64,000 bases of DNA from Neoalteromonas facilis (GTDB lineage Bacteria > Pseudomonadota > Gammaproteobacteria > Enterobacterales > Alteromonadaceae). The notes below the pieces were generated by a model. That model was not told where the DNA came from and ran no database searches. It saw only the letters and a list, made by a program, of their open reading frames with translations. This document shows positions 54,988 to 64,000 of the stretch, in pieces (within the stretch, counting starts at the first letter, position 1; every line of letters begins with the position of its first letter). The stretch lies in assembly GCF_002807665.1 (NCBI RefSeq), contig NZ_PEAY01000001.1, positions 1,178,001-1,242,000 of the forward strand, given 5' to 3'. The translations under genes were made by a program, and so were the position numbers.

Positions 54988-55569
54988 CTATACGCCTGTA
55001 TTCATTTTGCTAAGGATGGATTGTACCGGTTTAAAACTTTTCCGGTAGCATGGCAGTACACCATATTGTTCAATTGCAGCGAAATGCGCTTTAGTCGGGT
55101 AGCCTTTGTGTTTATCAAAGCCAAATTCCGGATGCTGTTGATGCAAATCTTGCATTTCTTGATCGCGCGTGACTTTCGCTAAAATAGAAGCGGCACCAAT
55201 TTCTGCATGCAAGGCGTCGCCTTTAACGACCGCTTCAGAAGGATAGTCCCATTTCGGTAAACGATTCCCATCCACTCTTACCCAAGTAGGTTGCACTTTC
55301 AATTCCTGCACCGCTCGGTGCATTGCCAACAAGGACGCGTGCAGAATGTTTAACTCGTCAATTTCTGCTGGGGTGGCTCTGCCTATTGCCCAGCATAATG
55401 CGCGCTCGCGGATTTGCTCGGCTAACAAAAGTCTCTTTTTCTCACTTAATTTTTTAGAATCGGTCAGACCTTCTATGGGCTTATTGGGGTCAAGTATAAC
55501 GGCTGCTGTAACAACATCCCCCACTAAAGGCCCACGCCCTACCTCATCGACACCTGCGATTAACTTCAT
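54988..55569 (-). CDS. rnhB: RnhB ribonuclease HII
   Basis: The 193-residue protein begins [27 protein letters not shown], the RNase HII active-site pattern with DEVGRG, and contains [10 protein letters not shown] and KVTRDQEM. It removes ribonucleotides from DNA. It lies 7 bases after lpxB and abuts dnaE. Confidence 0.96.
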   Translation of the reverse strand: MKLIAGVDEVGRGPLVGDVVTAAVILDPNKPIEGLTDSKKLSEKKRLLLAEQIRERALCWAIGRATPAEIDELNILHASLLAMHRAVQELKVQPTWVRVDGNRLPKWDYPSEAVVKGDALHAEIGAASILAKVTRDQEMQDLHQQHPEFGFDKHKGYPTKAHFAAIEQYGVLPCYRKSFKPVQSILSKMNTGV

Positions 55570-55576
55570 TAATTAC

Positions 55577-56761
55577 CTAGTTTTGTTGCTTTTGTTGTTT
55601 ATTAATCAACGTTAGTACGGCTGTCGCAGCCTGCATATCTGCATCGCATTTTAACTCTTTATGAATAGTGGTAAATGCGTTTTTGAGTGTTTCACCTTGC
55701 TCACCGAACAACGGCAGCAAATGCTTCGCGATATTCTCAGGATTAACCTCATCTTGTAACAGTTCGGTTACCAATGGCTTATCTGCCAACAGGTTCGGCA
55801 ATGAGAAATATTGAGGCTTATACAAGTACCCCATAATAAAGCGCGTTAACTTGGCCATTTTATACGCCACAACCATAGGGCGCTTACACAACATAGCCTC
55901 CAGCGTAGCCGTACCTGAGGCAATCAAAACAGCATCCGATGCAATTAAGCACTCTCGCGATTGCCCATCAACAATATGATACTTGAACGCCAACGCATTA
56001 TTGTCATTCTTGAATTGACTCAATAGGTTTTCTATTTGAATAGCGCGAGCCTGATTAGCGGCAGGTATCACGACTTGCAAAGGCTTACTCAAATTGAGTT
56101 GTTTAGCCACACGCTGAGTTGCCGCTAAAAAATCCGCCAACAGTGCATTGACTTCGCCTTGTCGTGATCCCGGCAATAATGCCAGTACAGTATCATCCTT
56201 ATCGAGCGCTAGTGTAGTTCGCGCCTCGGCTTGAAAAGGTTCAATAGGTATGGTGTCAGCGAGCGTATGTCCAACAAACGTATAGGGCACGCCATAGTGG
56301 TTATAAATCGCCGCTTCAAATGGAAATAGACCTAGCACTAGGTCTGTAGCCTTGGCTATTTTATGTATACGCTTTTCACGCCATGCCCATACCGTCGGGC
56401 TGACATAATGGACGGTTTTAATCCCCATTGCTTTAAGTTGCGTTTCTATTCGCAAGTTAAAATCTGGCGCATCAACACCAATGAATACATCGGGGCGGTC
56501 ATCTGAAAAATGGGTAATAACCTGCTTCTTAACGTTGAGTAGACGCGGCAGGCGAGAGAGTACTTCCACTAGGCCCATCACGGATAACTCTTCCATGTCG
56601 ACCAGTGATGTCATCCCCTCAGCCAACATATGCCGCCCGCCGATACCAGAGAAACGAATGTTAGGATATTGACGTTTTAACGCTTGCATCAGCCCTGCGG
56701 CCAATACATCTCCAGAGGGTTCCCCGGCGATAATACCGACATGCAATGGTGTGGCTGCCAT
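55577..56761 (-). CDS. lpxB: LpxB lipid A disaccharide synthase
   Basis: The 394-residue GT19 enzyme has GIIAGEPSGDVLAAGLMQAL at 9-28, SPTVWAWREKRIHKI in the middle and LPGSRQGEVNALL. It joins UDP-2,3-diacylglucosamine with lipid X. It starts 3 bases after the lpxA stop. Confidence 0.96.
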   Translation of the reverse strand: MAATPLHVGIIAGEPSGDVLAAGLMQALKRQYPNIRFSGIGGRHMLAEGMTSLVDMEELSVMGLVEVLSRLPRLLNVKKQVITHFSDDRPDVFIGVDAPDFNLRIETQLKAMGIKTVHYVSPTVWAWREKRIHKIAKATDLVLGLFPFEAAIYNHYGVPYTFVGHTLADTIPIEPFQAEARTTLALDKDDTVLALLPGSRQGEVNALLADFLAATQRVAKQLNLSKPLQVVIPAANQARAIQIENLLSQFKNDNNALAFKYHIVDGQSRECLIASDAVLIASGTATLEAMLCKRPMVVAYKMAKLTRFIMGYLYKPQYFSLPNLLADKPLVTELLQDEVNPENIAKHLLPLFGEQGETLKNAFTTIHKELKCDADMQAATAVLTLINKQQKQQN

Positions 56762-56764
56762 TAT

Positions 56765-57538
56765 TTAACGAATGATGCCGCGTTCAGATTGCTCAATAAA
56801 GTCAGCAAGAATTTTAACTTCCGGCGTTTGTTGAGCCATTTCTTTTAGGATTGCAACAGCCTGATCTGCAGTATTACCGTCACGATAAACAGTTTTATAA
56901 GCACGTTTAATTTGCATTATAACGTCCTTTTCGAACCCTCTTCGGCGAAGCCCTTCTGAGTTAATGCCCTGTGGCACGTGTTTAGTTCCGCTGATCATGA
57001 CGTACGGCGGAATATCACGCAAAATAATAGCACCACCGCCGGCAAAACTATGTGAACCGACTTTACAGAATTGATGAATAGCCGCTAGACCACCCAAAAT
57101 AACATTGCTGCCAATGTGCACATGGCCAGCAATGGTTACATTGTTGGCAAAAATATTGTCATCACCAATTACACAGTCGTGCGCAACATGCACATTTACC
57201 ATCAACAGGTTATTGCTACCAATCTGAGTTAGGCTTTCATCTTGAATAGTGCCGCGGTGCACGGTTACCGATTCACGAAATATATTGTTGTCGCCAATAT
57301 GCAAACGTGTTGGTTCGCCCGCGTATTTTTTATCCTGACATGCCTCTCCAATGCTGGAAAATTGGTAAAAATGATTCCCCTTACCAATCGTACTAGGCCC
57401 TTTAATAACAACATGAGATTCGACGATACAATCATCCCCTAGCTCTACATCGTTGCCGATGTAACTGAAGGGACCAATCGTCACGTTGTTACCTAACTTA
57501 GCGCCTGGTTCAACTATTGCAGTGGCATGTATTGTCAT
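56765..57538 (-). CDS. lpxA: LpxA UDP-GlcNAc acyltransferase
   Basis: The 257-residue left-handed beta-helix protein has hexapeptide repeats from residue 3 to about 185 and [15 protein letters not shown], which holds the catalytic His. The first step of lipid A synthesis is thus present, although lpxD is not at this locus. It abuts fabZ. Confidence 0.97.
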   Translation of the reverse strand: MTIHATAIVEPGAKLGNNVTIGPFSYIGNDVELGDDCIVESHVVIKGPSTIGKGNHFYQFSSIGEACQDKKYAGEPTRLHIGDNNIFRESVTVHRGTIQDESLTQIGSNNLLMVNVHVAHDCVIGDDNIFANNVTIAGHVHIGSNVILGGLAAIHQFCKVGSHSFAGGGAIILRDIPPYVMISGTKHVPQGINSEGLRRRGFEKDVIMQIKRAYKTVYRDGNTADQAVAILKEMAQQTPEVKILADFIEQSERGIIR

Positions 57539-57985
57539 TTAAATCGCTCGCATTGCACACATAAACTCGGCAGAACAGGCTTCCTCACCATCCACACTGC
57601 CTACACCGTGAAATTTCCATATTCCGCGTTTTTCTTTAATGAGATTAACTTCAAAGTCTAGTCTATCGCCCGGCGTTACCGGACGCTTAAAGCGCGCTTT
57701 ATCAATACCCGCATACAAGTATAGCTCGTCGCTTTTACCTTTCGTCTTGAAGCCTAACACACCGGCCGCTTGAGCCATAGCTTCAAGGATCAGTACACCT
57801 GGGAAAATTGGGTGTCCCGGGAAATGGCCCATGAAACAAGGTTCATTCACGGTTATATTTTTATACGCTTTGATCATTTCTCCAGAACGAAATTCTGTAA
57901 CACGATCAATCAATAAAAATGGGTATCTGTGTGGCAATAAATCAAGAATTTCTTGGATATCAATTGCATTTAATGAGTTGGCCAA
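57539..57985 (-). CDS. fabZ: FabZ 3-hydroxyacyl-ACP dehydratase
   Basis: The 148-residue hot-dog-fold enzyme has [12 protein letters not shown] near 17-28 and [19 protein letters not shown], with the catalytic His and Glu. The start is TTG at 57985 with a GGAGG site 4 bases upstream. It leads the fabZ-lpxA-lpxB-rnhB-dnaE-accA-tilS run. Confidence 0.96.
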   Translation of the reverse strand: MANSLNAIDIQEILDLLPHRYPFLLIDRVTEFRSGEMIKAYKNITVNEPCFMGHFPGHPIFPGVLILEAMAQAAGVLGFKTKGKSDELYLYAGIDKARFKRPVTPGDRLDFEVNLIKEKRGIWKFHGVGSVDGEEACSAEFMCAMRAI

Positions 57986-58083
57986 AGTGCCTCCGTTGCA
58001 GTTTGCCTCTGAGCCTGAATTACCGTCAGAGTTGGTTGATAATTTTGGCTGCCAACAATACGCGCAAAAGCGCCAAAAACAAA

Positions 58084-58113
58084 TCAGACCAAACGCTTAA
58101 GCGTTTGGTCTGA
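58084..58113 (-). terminator. Strong hairpin between skp and fabZ
   Basis: TCAGACCAAACGC-TTAA-GCGTTTGGTCTGA gives 13 perfect pairs and is followed on the minus strand by ATTTGTTTTT. It lies 20 bases beyond the skp stop, so it probably terminates or attenuates transcription. It occupies the place where lpxD is normally found. Confidence 0.75.
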
Positions 58114-58133
58114 AGCTTTAACACTCAAACAAA

Positions 58134-58649
58134 TTAGTTAAGTTTGTTAACAATTTCCAAAACTTTGGCAGAAACATCAAACTCAGGCTTAACGAAAGAT
58201 ACTGCACCGGCATCAACGATCATGTCGTAGTTGCCATCAGCAGCTACCTTGTCGATTGATTGACGAATTAATGCAACAAGCTTATTACGCTCTTCCGCTT
58301 GACGACGTTGAATGTTTTGCTGCAATGGTTGCGCTTTTTGAGCATATGCTTGACGAGCTTCAAGAATCTTTTCTTGCATCTCTGTCTTTTCTTGTTCGCT
58401 CATAGTCGCGGCATTGCGCTGTAGGCTTTCAGCATAAAACTGAATATCACGCTCAAGTTGCTGGATCTCTTCGATCTGGTCTTTGAACTCAGCTTGGATC
58501 TGCTCAGCAATCGCAGCAGCTTCTGGCATTGCTTGAAAAACAGATTGCGCGTCAACTACGGCAATTTTCATTTCAGCCATAGCGGGTGCACTCATTAGGG
58601 CACCACTCAATAGCGCACTAGCGACGATGTGTTTAGCGAATGTTTTCAA
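58134..58649 (-). CDS. skp: Skp/OmpH periplasmic chaperone
   Basis: The 171-residue protein has a signal peptide (ending near APAMA), then EMKIAVVDAQSVFQAMPEAAAI and long charged helices that form the tentacles (EQIQAEFKDQIEEIQQLERDIQFYAESLQRNAATM). It carries outer-membrane proteins to BamA, encoded just upstream. Confidence 0.95.
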   Translation of the reverse strand: MKTFAKHIVASALLSGALMSAPAMAEMKIAVVDAQSVFQAMPEAAAIAEQIQAEFKDQIEEIQQLERDIQFYAESLQRNAATMSEQEKTEMQEKILEARQAYAQKAQPLQQNIQRRQAEERNKLVALIRQSIDKVAADGNYDMIVDAGAVSFVKPEFDVSAKVLEIVNKLN

Positions 58650-58706
58650 TTGGAACTCCTTTACTCACAAATTGTTTTCTACTGATCATCTCAGCATGAA
58701 TAGTTA

Positions 58707-61187
58707 TTAAAATGTTTGTCCGATATTGAATGTGAAGAATCTTGCATCATCACCCTCGCGCTCTCTAATGGCTCTAGAGAAACTAAATACCATAGGCCCC
58801 ATCGGTGAAAGCCATTGTACAGAAATACCTGCTGAAGCGCGATACAGCTTCCAATCGCTGTAATCCAATAATTCATCAAAATCGTTACGACCAGCACCAG
58901 CGTTTGAAAGCCTTGCATACTCGTCATAGTCGAATTCCGTATCCCAAACGTTACCAATATCGAAGAACACGCTGGTACGTACAGAATTGTCAAAATCCTC
59001 TTCTACAAATGGTGTCGGAACAATTAATTCCAAGCCCCCAAGTGCCATTGCGTTACCACCTAGGCTTCGCGCAGACAATAAATATGAATCATTTTCAGGG
59101 CTACCAGGAATAATGTTGCCATCAGGCCCTACTATTTCGCCTTGAGAGAATCGCTGAATACCACGTGGACCTACCGTGTTATTTTCAAATCCACGTAGCG
59201 TGTCAGCACCACCTGCCGTGAAGTTCTCAGTGAATGGCAAGATTTGTTCTACGCCATTAATATCACCATAGCCATTACCATAACCTAAACGCAATCGAGC
59301 CAAGAATGACCAGCGTTGATCCTGCGAAAGAGGGAAATAGAACTTAGTGTCAAAAATAGTCTTAAAGTAGTTAACGTCTGAGTTAGGCGTGGTAATACTG
59401 AATGAAGCACTTTGTGATGAACCCGCCGTTGGGAAAACCCCGCGGTTTAGAGTGGTACGTCGCCACGCAATAGACGCTTGATAACTTTCGTACTTGATCG
59501 ACGCATCTGGGTCATCCACATCCAAAAATTGACTATAGAATCGGTCCGTTTGCTCATATTGAGAACGATTAAATAGCTCTACATTAGAATAGGTTAAACC
59601 AAAATTAATTCGATTAAACTCATCAATGGGGTAACCAATATTGGCGCCCACTTTGTACTGCTTACTGTTGAAGCGGATAACGTTAAAGTCTTCACCATCA
59701 AATTCGCTGTAACTCACCACACCGCCTAAACTAATACCGTCAATGGTAAAAAACGGGTCTTGATAAGTTAATTGAGCCGATTGTTGGTAAGAAACAGTAT
59801 TTAAACTGATACCGACTTGTTTACCTGTACCCAAGAAATTATCTTGTTGAATACCGGCTTGTAGGCTTAGTTTGGTTCTATCACCATAACCAATACCCGC
59901 ATTGAACGAGCCTGACGGCTGCTCTGTCACGTTGAAATTAACATCAACTTTGTCGTCTTCACCCGGAATACGGACGGTATCGAACTCGACTTCTTCCATG
60001 TAGGTCAAGCGCGACAAAGAATTTTTAGATGATTCCAATAAAGCATTCGACAACCAAGTGCCTTCCATTTGGCTAACATTTTGACGCAACACTGAGTCTG
60101 CGGTAATCACGTTACCTTCAAAATTCAGTCGTCTAACGTAAATTCGCTTACCGGGATCCACTGACAAGGTTAATTTAACGGTTTTATCTTCATCATTGAT
60201 GTCAGGTACTGTGGTTACCGTTGGATAGGCATAACCAAAGCGACCAAGATATTTGCTGATAAACTCTTCGGTATAAGTCACTTCAGCTTGGTTATACATT
60301 TTGCCTGATGTTAACGGCAACACCTGCATGATGTATTCTTCATGACCAATTACATCACCCACCAATTCAACATCTGAGATGGTGTACTGTTCACCTTCAG
60401 TCACGTTCATCGTGATGTAGATGCCAGACTTTTCAGGTGTCATCGATACTTGAGTAGAATCTAAATTGAAGCGCAAATAACCACGATTCTTGTAGTAGTT
60501 TTCGATGGTTTCTATATCACCTGATAACGTTTGTTGTTGATAACGAGTCTCAGACAAGAAGTCCCACCAAGGCGCATTGAACTGCAGTTCCATTTGCTCG
60601 AATAATTCAGCATCTGAAAAAATGTCGTTGCCAACGATATTGATTTGCTTAATTTCTGCCGCGTCACCTTCTTCAAACAACAGCTTCAATTCAACTCGGT
60701 TGCGCGGTAGCGGTGTAATAATGGCATTAACATCTGCGCTGTATTTACCAATGCTATAGAAAAAGTCTTTAAGGCCGTTCTCAATAGAGGTTAAAACCGT
60801 TTTATCTAACGGTTCACCAATCCGGATATTGTTACCATCCAAACTATCTTGTAATTGTTCATCTTTGATGTCGTCATTTCCTTCAAAGATGATGTCACTG
60901 ATCGTCGGTCTTTCTGATACACGCACAACCAACGTATTGCCTTCACGCAGGATCTCGATGTTTTCAAAGTGCGTAGATGTATACAGTGAACGGATTAACT
61001 GCGAAACCCTAAAGTCATTGAGTTGATCACCGACTTGAACCGGTAAATAGGTTAAGGCTGCACCCAAAGCGACTCGCTGAAGTCCTTCAACTCGAATATC
61101 TTCTACAACGAATTCACTTTCACTGGCCGAGGCGAGGTGAGCGACAGACATAAATAAACCTGCCGCAACAAACTGTCTAAACTTCAT
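58707..61187 (-). CDS. bamA: BamA outer-membrane protein assembly factor
   Basis: The 826-residue protein has a signal peptide, five POTRA domains (FVVEDIRVEGLQRVALGAAL at about 26-45 opens the first) and a 16-strand beta-barrel with RGFENNTVGPRG and a C-terminal FNIGQTF ending in Phe. It inserts barrel proteins into the outer membrane. It lies 44 bases after rseP. Confidence 0.97.
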   Translation of the reverse strand: MKFRQFVAAGLFMSVAHLASASESEFVVEDIRVEGLQRVALGAALTYLPVQVGDQLNDFRVSQLIRSLYTSTHFENIEILREGNTLVVRVSERPTISDIIFEGNDDIKDEQLQDSLDGNNIRIGEPLDKTVLTSIENGLKDFFYSIGKYSADVNAIITPLPRNRVELKLLFEEGDAAEIKQINIVGNDIFSDAELFEQMELQFNAPWWDFLSETRYQQQTLSGDIETIENYYKNRGYLRFNLDSTQVSMTPEKSGIYITMNVTEGEQYTISDVELVGDVIGHEEYIMQVLPLTSGKMYNQAEVTYTEEFISKYLGRFGYAYPTVTTVPDINDEDKTVKLTLSVDPGKRIYVRRLNFEGNVITADSVLRQNVSQMEGTWLSNALLESSKNSLSRLTYMEEVEFDTVRIPGEDDKVDVNFNVTEQPSGSFNAGIGYGDRTKLSLQAGIQQDNFLGTGKQVGISLNTVSYQQSAQLTYQDPFFTIDGISLGGVVSYSEFDGEDFNVIRFNSKQYKVGANIGYPIDEFNRINFGLTYSNVELFNRSQYEQTDRFYSQFLDVDDPDASIKYESYQASIAWRRTTLNRGVFPTAGSSQSASFSITTPNSDVNYFKTIFDTKFYFPLSQDQRWSFLARLRLGYGNGYGDINGVEQILPFTENFTAGGADTLRGFENNTVGPRGIQRFSQGEIVGPDGNIIPGSPENDSYLLSARSLGGNAMALGGLELIVPTPFVEEDFDNSVRTSVFFDIGNVWDTEFDYDEYARLSNAGAGRNDFDELLDYSDWKLYRASAGISVQWLSPMGPMVFSFSRAIREREGDDARFFTFNIGQTF

Positions 61188-61231
61188 TTATTACTATTCT
61201 TCCTGCGCACGTTTGCTAACGTTCTTTATAA

Positions 61232-62584
61232 TTATGCTAATCGGGCAATATCATTAAATATTGCAACTCCCATCAGAGTTAACAGCAATAAGCCCCCAAC
61301 TTTAAACCCCATTTCCTGAACGCTCTCAGGAACAGGTTTTCCGGTGATCCATTCGACGAATAAATACAACAAATGGCCTCCGTCTAATAGCGGAATGGGC
61401 AAAAGGTTTATTATGCCCAAACTTACGCTAATAATCGCCAAAAACCTTAAAAATTCGACGATTCCATATTCTGCACTTATTCCAGCGCCTTGAGCGATGG
61501 AAATCGGACCGCTTAAGTTCTTAACTGAAACATCGCCAGTAAACAACTTTGCTAACATTTCGAGACTGATAGTGGTGTATCGCCACATACCATCTACTGC
61601 ACCACCAATCGCCTCAAAAACACCGTATTGGTGAATAAAGACAATACCTTCTGGCCAAGGTTCAACTCGAGGTGCCATCCCAAAGTACCCGCGAAGGCCC
61701 TGCTCTGATTCTACCGAATCGAGTGTGACAACCAAAATTTCTTCTCTACCGCCGCGCTCTACTCTGACAGACAAAGACTGACCTGGGTTCTGCGTGATGA
61801 TGTCAACCGCTTGTTGCCAACTGCTGATATCTTCTGTTCCTAATGACTTTAACCGATCGCCGACTTGCAAACCTGCGTAAAAAGCAGGGCTATCCTCGCC
61901 AACGCTTGCAACCTCAAGGGTCACATCTGGACGATAAGGTATCAAGCCTAAACTTCGCCATGCTGATTGTGTTTCAGGGTCAAAATACCAATCATCAATA
62001 GGTAAAGTTAACTGTTGAGTGACGCCATTTTCTCGTTTCACTGTCAGCGGTAATCTGGATTCTCCGATGTAACGCATCAGCTCAAGGTTTACAGCCGACC
62101 AATCAACCGTCTCTCTGTCACCAATTCTTAATATTTCATCATTAGCTTTTAAGCCCCCTTGATAGGCGTAACTATCCGTGGGGATCTCCCCCAGCAAGGG
62201 CTTCACCGTTTGCACCCCGATCAGGTACATACAAAACAGTGCAAATACGGCAAAAATAAAGTTAACCCCGGGGCCAGCTGCAATTATCGCCATGCGTTGA
62301 CCAACAGATTTAGTATTGAATGTTTTGCTCGCGAATTCAGGCTCGACTTTATCTACCCGCTCGTCCAGCATGCGCACATAGCCACCCAACGGAATAGCAG
62401 CAACCACATATTCAGTTCCGGCTTTATCTACTGTCCTCCATAACGGCTTACCAAAGCCGATGGAAAATCGAATAACATGCACACCGCAGCGCCTTGCAAC
62501 CCAGAAATGCCCCCATTCATGGACAGCAACGAGTATACCTAAGGCAACAATGAATGAGCCTAAATTCCATAAGAAATCAATCAT
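61232..62584 (-). CDS. rseP: RseP site-2 intramembrane zinc protease
   Basis: The 450-residue membrane protease has HEWGH at 22-26, two periplasmic PDZ domains and the C-terminal LLPIPLLDGGHLLY that supplies the zinc aspartate. It cleaves anti-sigma factor RseA in the sigmaE response. It overlaps dxr by 8 bases. Confidence 0.96.
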   Translation of the reverse strand: MIDFLWNLGSFIVALGILVAVHEWGHFWVARRCGVHVIRFSIGFGKPLWRTVDKAGTEYVVAAIPLGGYVRMLDERVDKVEPEFASKTFNTKSVGQRMAIIAAGPGVNFIFAVFALFCMYLIGVQTVKPLLGEIPTDSYAYQGGLKANDEILRIGDRETVDWSAVNLELMRYIGESRLPLTVKRENGVTQQLTLPIDDWYFDPETQSAWRSLGLIPYRPDVTLEVASVGEDSPAFYAGLQVGDRLKSLGTEDISSWQQAVDIITQNPGQSLSVRVERGGREEILVVTLDSVESEQGLRGYFGMAPRVEPWPEGIVFIHQYGVFEAIGGAVDGMWRYTTISLEMLAKLFTGDVSVKNLSGPISIAQGAGISAEYGIVEFLRFLAIISVSLGIINLLPIPLLDGGHLLYLFVEWITGKPVPESVQEMGFKVGGLLLLTLMGVAIFNDIARLA

Positions 62585-63776
62585 GACATATTGCCTGAAT
62601 TATCTGTTCCGCCTCACGTCTAGCTGACTTATCAATTTCCAGAATCTGTTGGATAGACGAAATCGTTTTTGGTTCCAATTGTTTCAGCGTCAACTGATTC
62701 ACACGTGCAATATCGGTAAATTTTATTTGTTCATCCAAAAATGCGGCCACCGCCATTTCATTGGCGGCATTTAACTGGGTCGTCGCATACTGGCCTTGCT
62801 TACACGCTTGTATTGCCAACTGTAAATTGGGGTATCGCTCAAAACAGGGCTTGGCAAACGTAAAGTCTCGCAATTGAGAAAAGTCGAGATACTCAACACC
62901 TGCATCGATCCTTTCTGGAAAGGCTAATCCGTATGCGATAGGCGTTCGCATGTCGGGTTGCCCCAGTTGCGCTATAACTGAACCATCAATGTATTGGACC
63001 ATTGAATGAATGGTGCTTTGCGGATGCAACACCACTTCAATATCATCTGGTTGCACACCGAACAGCCAATGCGCTTCGATAAACTCAAGGCCCTTGTTCA
63101 TCATCGTGGCGGAATCGACTGATATTTTACGCCCCATATCCCAATTCGGGTGTGCACAGGCTTGATCGGGCGTAATGTGTTCAAATTCTTCCAATGGAGT
63201 GTGCAAAAAAGGCCCACCAGACCCCGTTAATAGGAGCTTAGCGATGCCATGTTGTTCAATGGCTCCGTATTGATATTCTTCCGGTAAAGCCTGAAAGATT
63301 GCATTGTGCTCACTATCAATCGGAATGATCTCGGCACCATATTGTTTAGCGGCTTGAATAAACAGCTCGCCACTCATGACCAAAGCTTCTTTATTAGCCA
63401 GCAACACCCGCTTACCCGCTTTAACCGCAGCCATCGTGGGTAATAAGCCTGCAGCACCAACAATAGCGGCCATAACGCTGTCAACTGCTTGCTCGCTGGC
63501 AACAAACGCTAATGCTTCATCACCGTATAAAATATCGGTAGAGATTTGGTGTTGCTCAGCTAGCTGTTTAGCCTTTTCGAAAGCGTCAGGATCGCTTAAC
63601 ACCGCATAACGTGGGGCAAAGCGTTGTATTTGTTCTATGAGTTTTTCAGCTTGAGAATGAGCGGTTATTGCAAAAACACGGTATTTGTCTGGATGGCGAC
63701 TAATGACATCCAATGTATTGCAGCCAATGGAGCCTGTTGCCCCTAATACAGTAATGGTCTGCACTACGCCATCCAC
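62577..63776 (-). CDS. dxr: Dxr/IspC 1-deoxy-D-xylulose 5-phosphate reductoisomerase
   Basis: The protein has 399 residues from the GTG at 63776, with a GTG four codons later as an alternative that would give TAGTG coupling to cdsA. It has NADPH-binding [15 protein letters not shown] near 10-24, the metal-binding [16 protein letters not shown]-like segment and [21 protein letters not shown]. It commits the MEP isoprenoid pathway. Confidence 0.96.
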   Translation of the reverse strand: MDGVVQTITVLGATGSIGCNTLDVISRHPDKYRVFAITAHSQAEKLIEQIQRFAPRYAVLSDPDAFEKAKQLAEQHQISTDILYGDEALAFVASEQAVDSVMAAIVGAAGLLPTMAAVKAGKRVLLANKEALVMSGELFIQAAKQYGAEIIPIDSEHNAIFQALPEEYQYGAIEQHGIAKLLLTGSGGPFLHTPLEEFEHITPDQACAHPNWDMGRKISVDSATMMNKGLEFIEAHWLFGVQPDDIEVVLHPQSTIHSMVQYIDGSVIAQLGQPDMRTPIAYGLAFPERIDAGVEYLDFSQLRDFTFAKPCFERYPNLQLAIQACKQGQYATTQLNAANEMAVAAFLDEQIKFTDIARVNQLTLKQLEPKTISSIQQILEIDKSARREAEQIIQAICHD

Positions 63777-64000
63777 GTTACATAGCAGAAGGCGAATACC
63801 GGAAATGCAGCGGTCAGGCTATCGATTCTATCCATTACGCCGCCGTGGCCAGGCAAAATTTTCCCGCTGTCTTTCATGCCAGCACAGCGCTTAAACATGC
63901 TTTCGTTTAAATCACCTAACGCTGATACCCCTACGGTAATTGCACCAATCACGATGTGCAACCATATGCGAGACGGATCAACTTGATAGTGTAATGCCGC
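63764..64000 (-). CDS. cdsA: CdsA CDP-diglyceride synthase (C-terminal part)
   Basis: Only the last 78 codons lie in the window. The CDP-diacylglycerol synthase signature [20 protein letters not shown], followed by [13 protein letters not shown], is complete, and the end reads [11 protein letters not shown]. It makes CDP-diacylglycerol for phospholipid synthesis. The 5' end is beyond position 64000. Confidence 0.95.
   Translation of the reverse strand, partial: AALHYQVDPSRIWLHIVIGAITVGVSALGDLNESMFKRCAGMKDSGKILPGHGGVMDRIDSLTAAFPVFAFCYVTWMA

Noticed and set aside
57831-58100. 89-codon plus-strand frame across the fabZ/skp spacer as a replacement for lpxD
   Set aside because: It is largely antisense to fabZ and has no hexapeptide repeats or acyltransferase motifs.

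Overview
The window looks like a chromosome segment of a motile marine gammaproteobacterium, most likely in the Alteromonadales (Alteromonas/Shewanella-like). The grounds are the Vibrio/Alteromonas-type flagellar gene order with FlgP and FlgT accessory proteins, several short tandem flagellins, sigma28- and sigma54-type flagellar promoters, and the classic rseP-bamA-skp-fabZ-lpxA-lpxB-rnhB-dnaE-accA-tilS block. The genus is an inference. No insertion sequence, prophage or CRISPR array is visible.

Region 1 (1-10766, all minus): one tightly packed operon, probably for flagellin glycosylation. It holds the complete CMP-pseudaminic acid pathway (pseB, pseC, pseF, pseI, pseG, pseH) and a GT9-like glycosyltransferase. 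Downstream is an acyl module: acyl carrier protein, ketoreductase, acyl-activating ligase, a LuxE-like acyl transferase/synthetase and a LuxC-like acyl reductase that is cut by the window edge. No luciferase genes are present, so the module probably makes or attaches an acyl group on the glycan.

Region 2 (11207-20213): flagellar filament. Four short flagellin genes (called A, B, C and D here, in coordinate order) are followed downstream of A by flaG, fliD, fliS and a fliT-like gene. A, C and D have recognisable sigma28 promoters. The long flagellin untranslated regions are unusually structured. The 3' regions of B and D show, in hairpin loops, a 10-base sequence complementary to the ribosome binding sites of B and C. 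The C leader has three (ARN)n tracts resembling Hfq sites, and a possible plus-strand antisense RNA lies between B and C. A cytosolic sialidase-like beta-propeller gene sits on the plus strand between flagellin D and flgL.

Region 3 (20216-36626): rod, ring, hook and hook-junction genes flgBCDE and flgFGHIJKL, separated by a terminator behind flgE, each set with its own strong sigma54 promoter. Next come cheR and cheV (sigma28 promoter), the divergent flgA and flgMN (sigma28 promoter on flgM), and the outer-membrane accessory genes flgP and flgT.

Region 4 (36671-49097): tRNA-Arg(CCU), a sugar-type MFS transporter, smrA, purL, mltF, tadA, a PspB-like small membrane protein, a KefB-like antiporter and a diguanylate cyclase. 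Two short genes that standard length cut-offs would miss also appear: a 50-residue very basic protein and a 47-residue one-helix membrane protein.

Region 5 (49099-64000, all minus): the essential envelope/replication block cdsA-dxr-rseP-bamA-skp-fabZ-lpxA-lpxB-rnhB-dnaE-accA-tilS. lpxD, which normally lies between skp and fabZ, is missing from this locus; a 13-bp perfect hairpin and a short spacer lie there instead.
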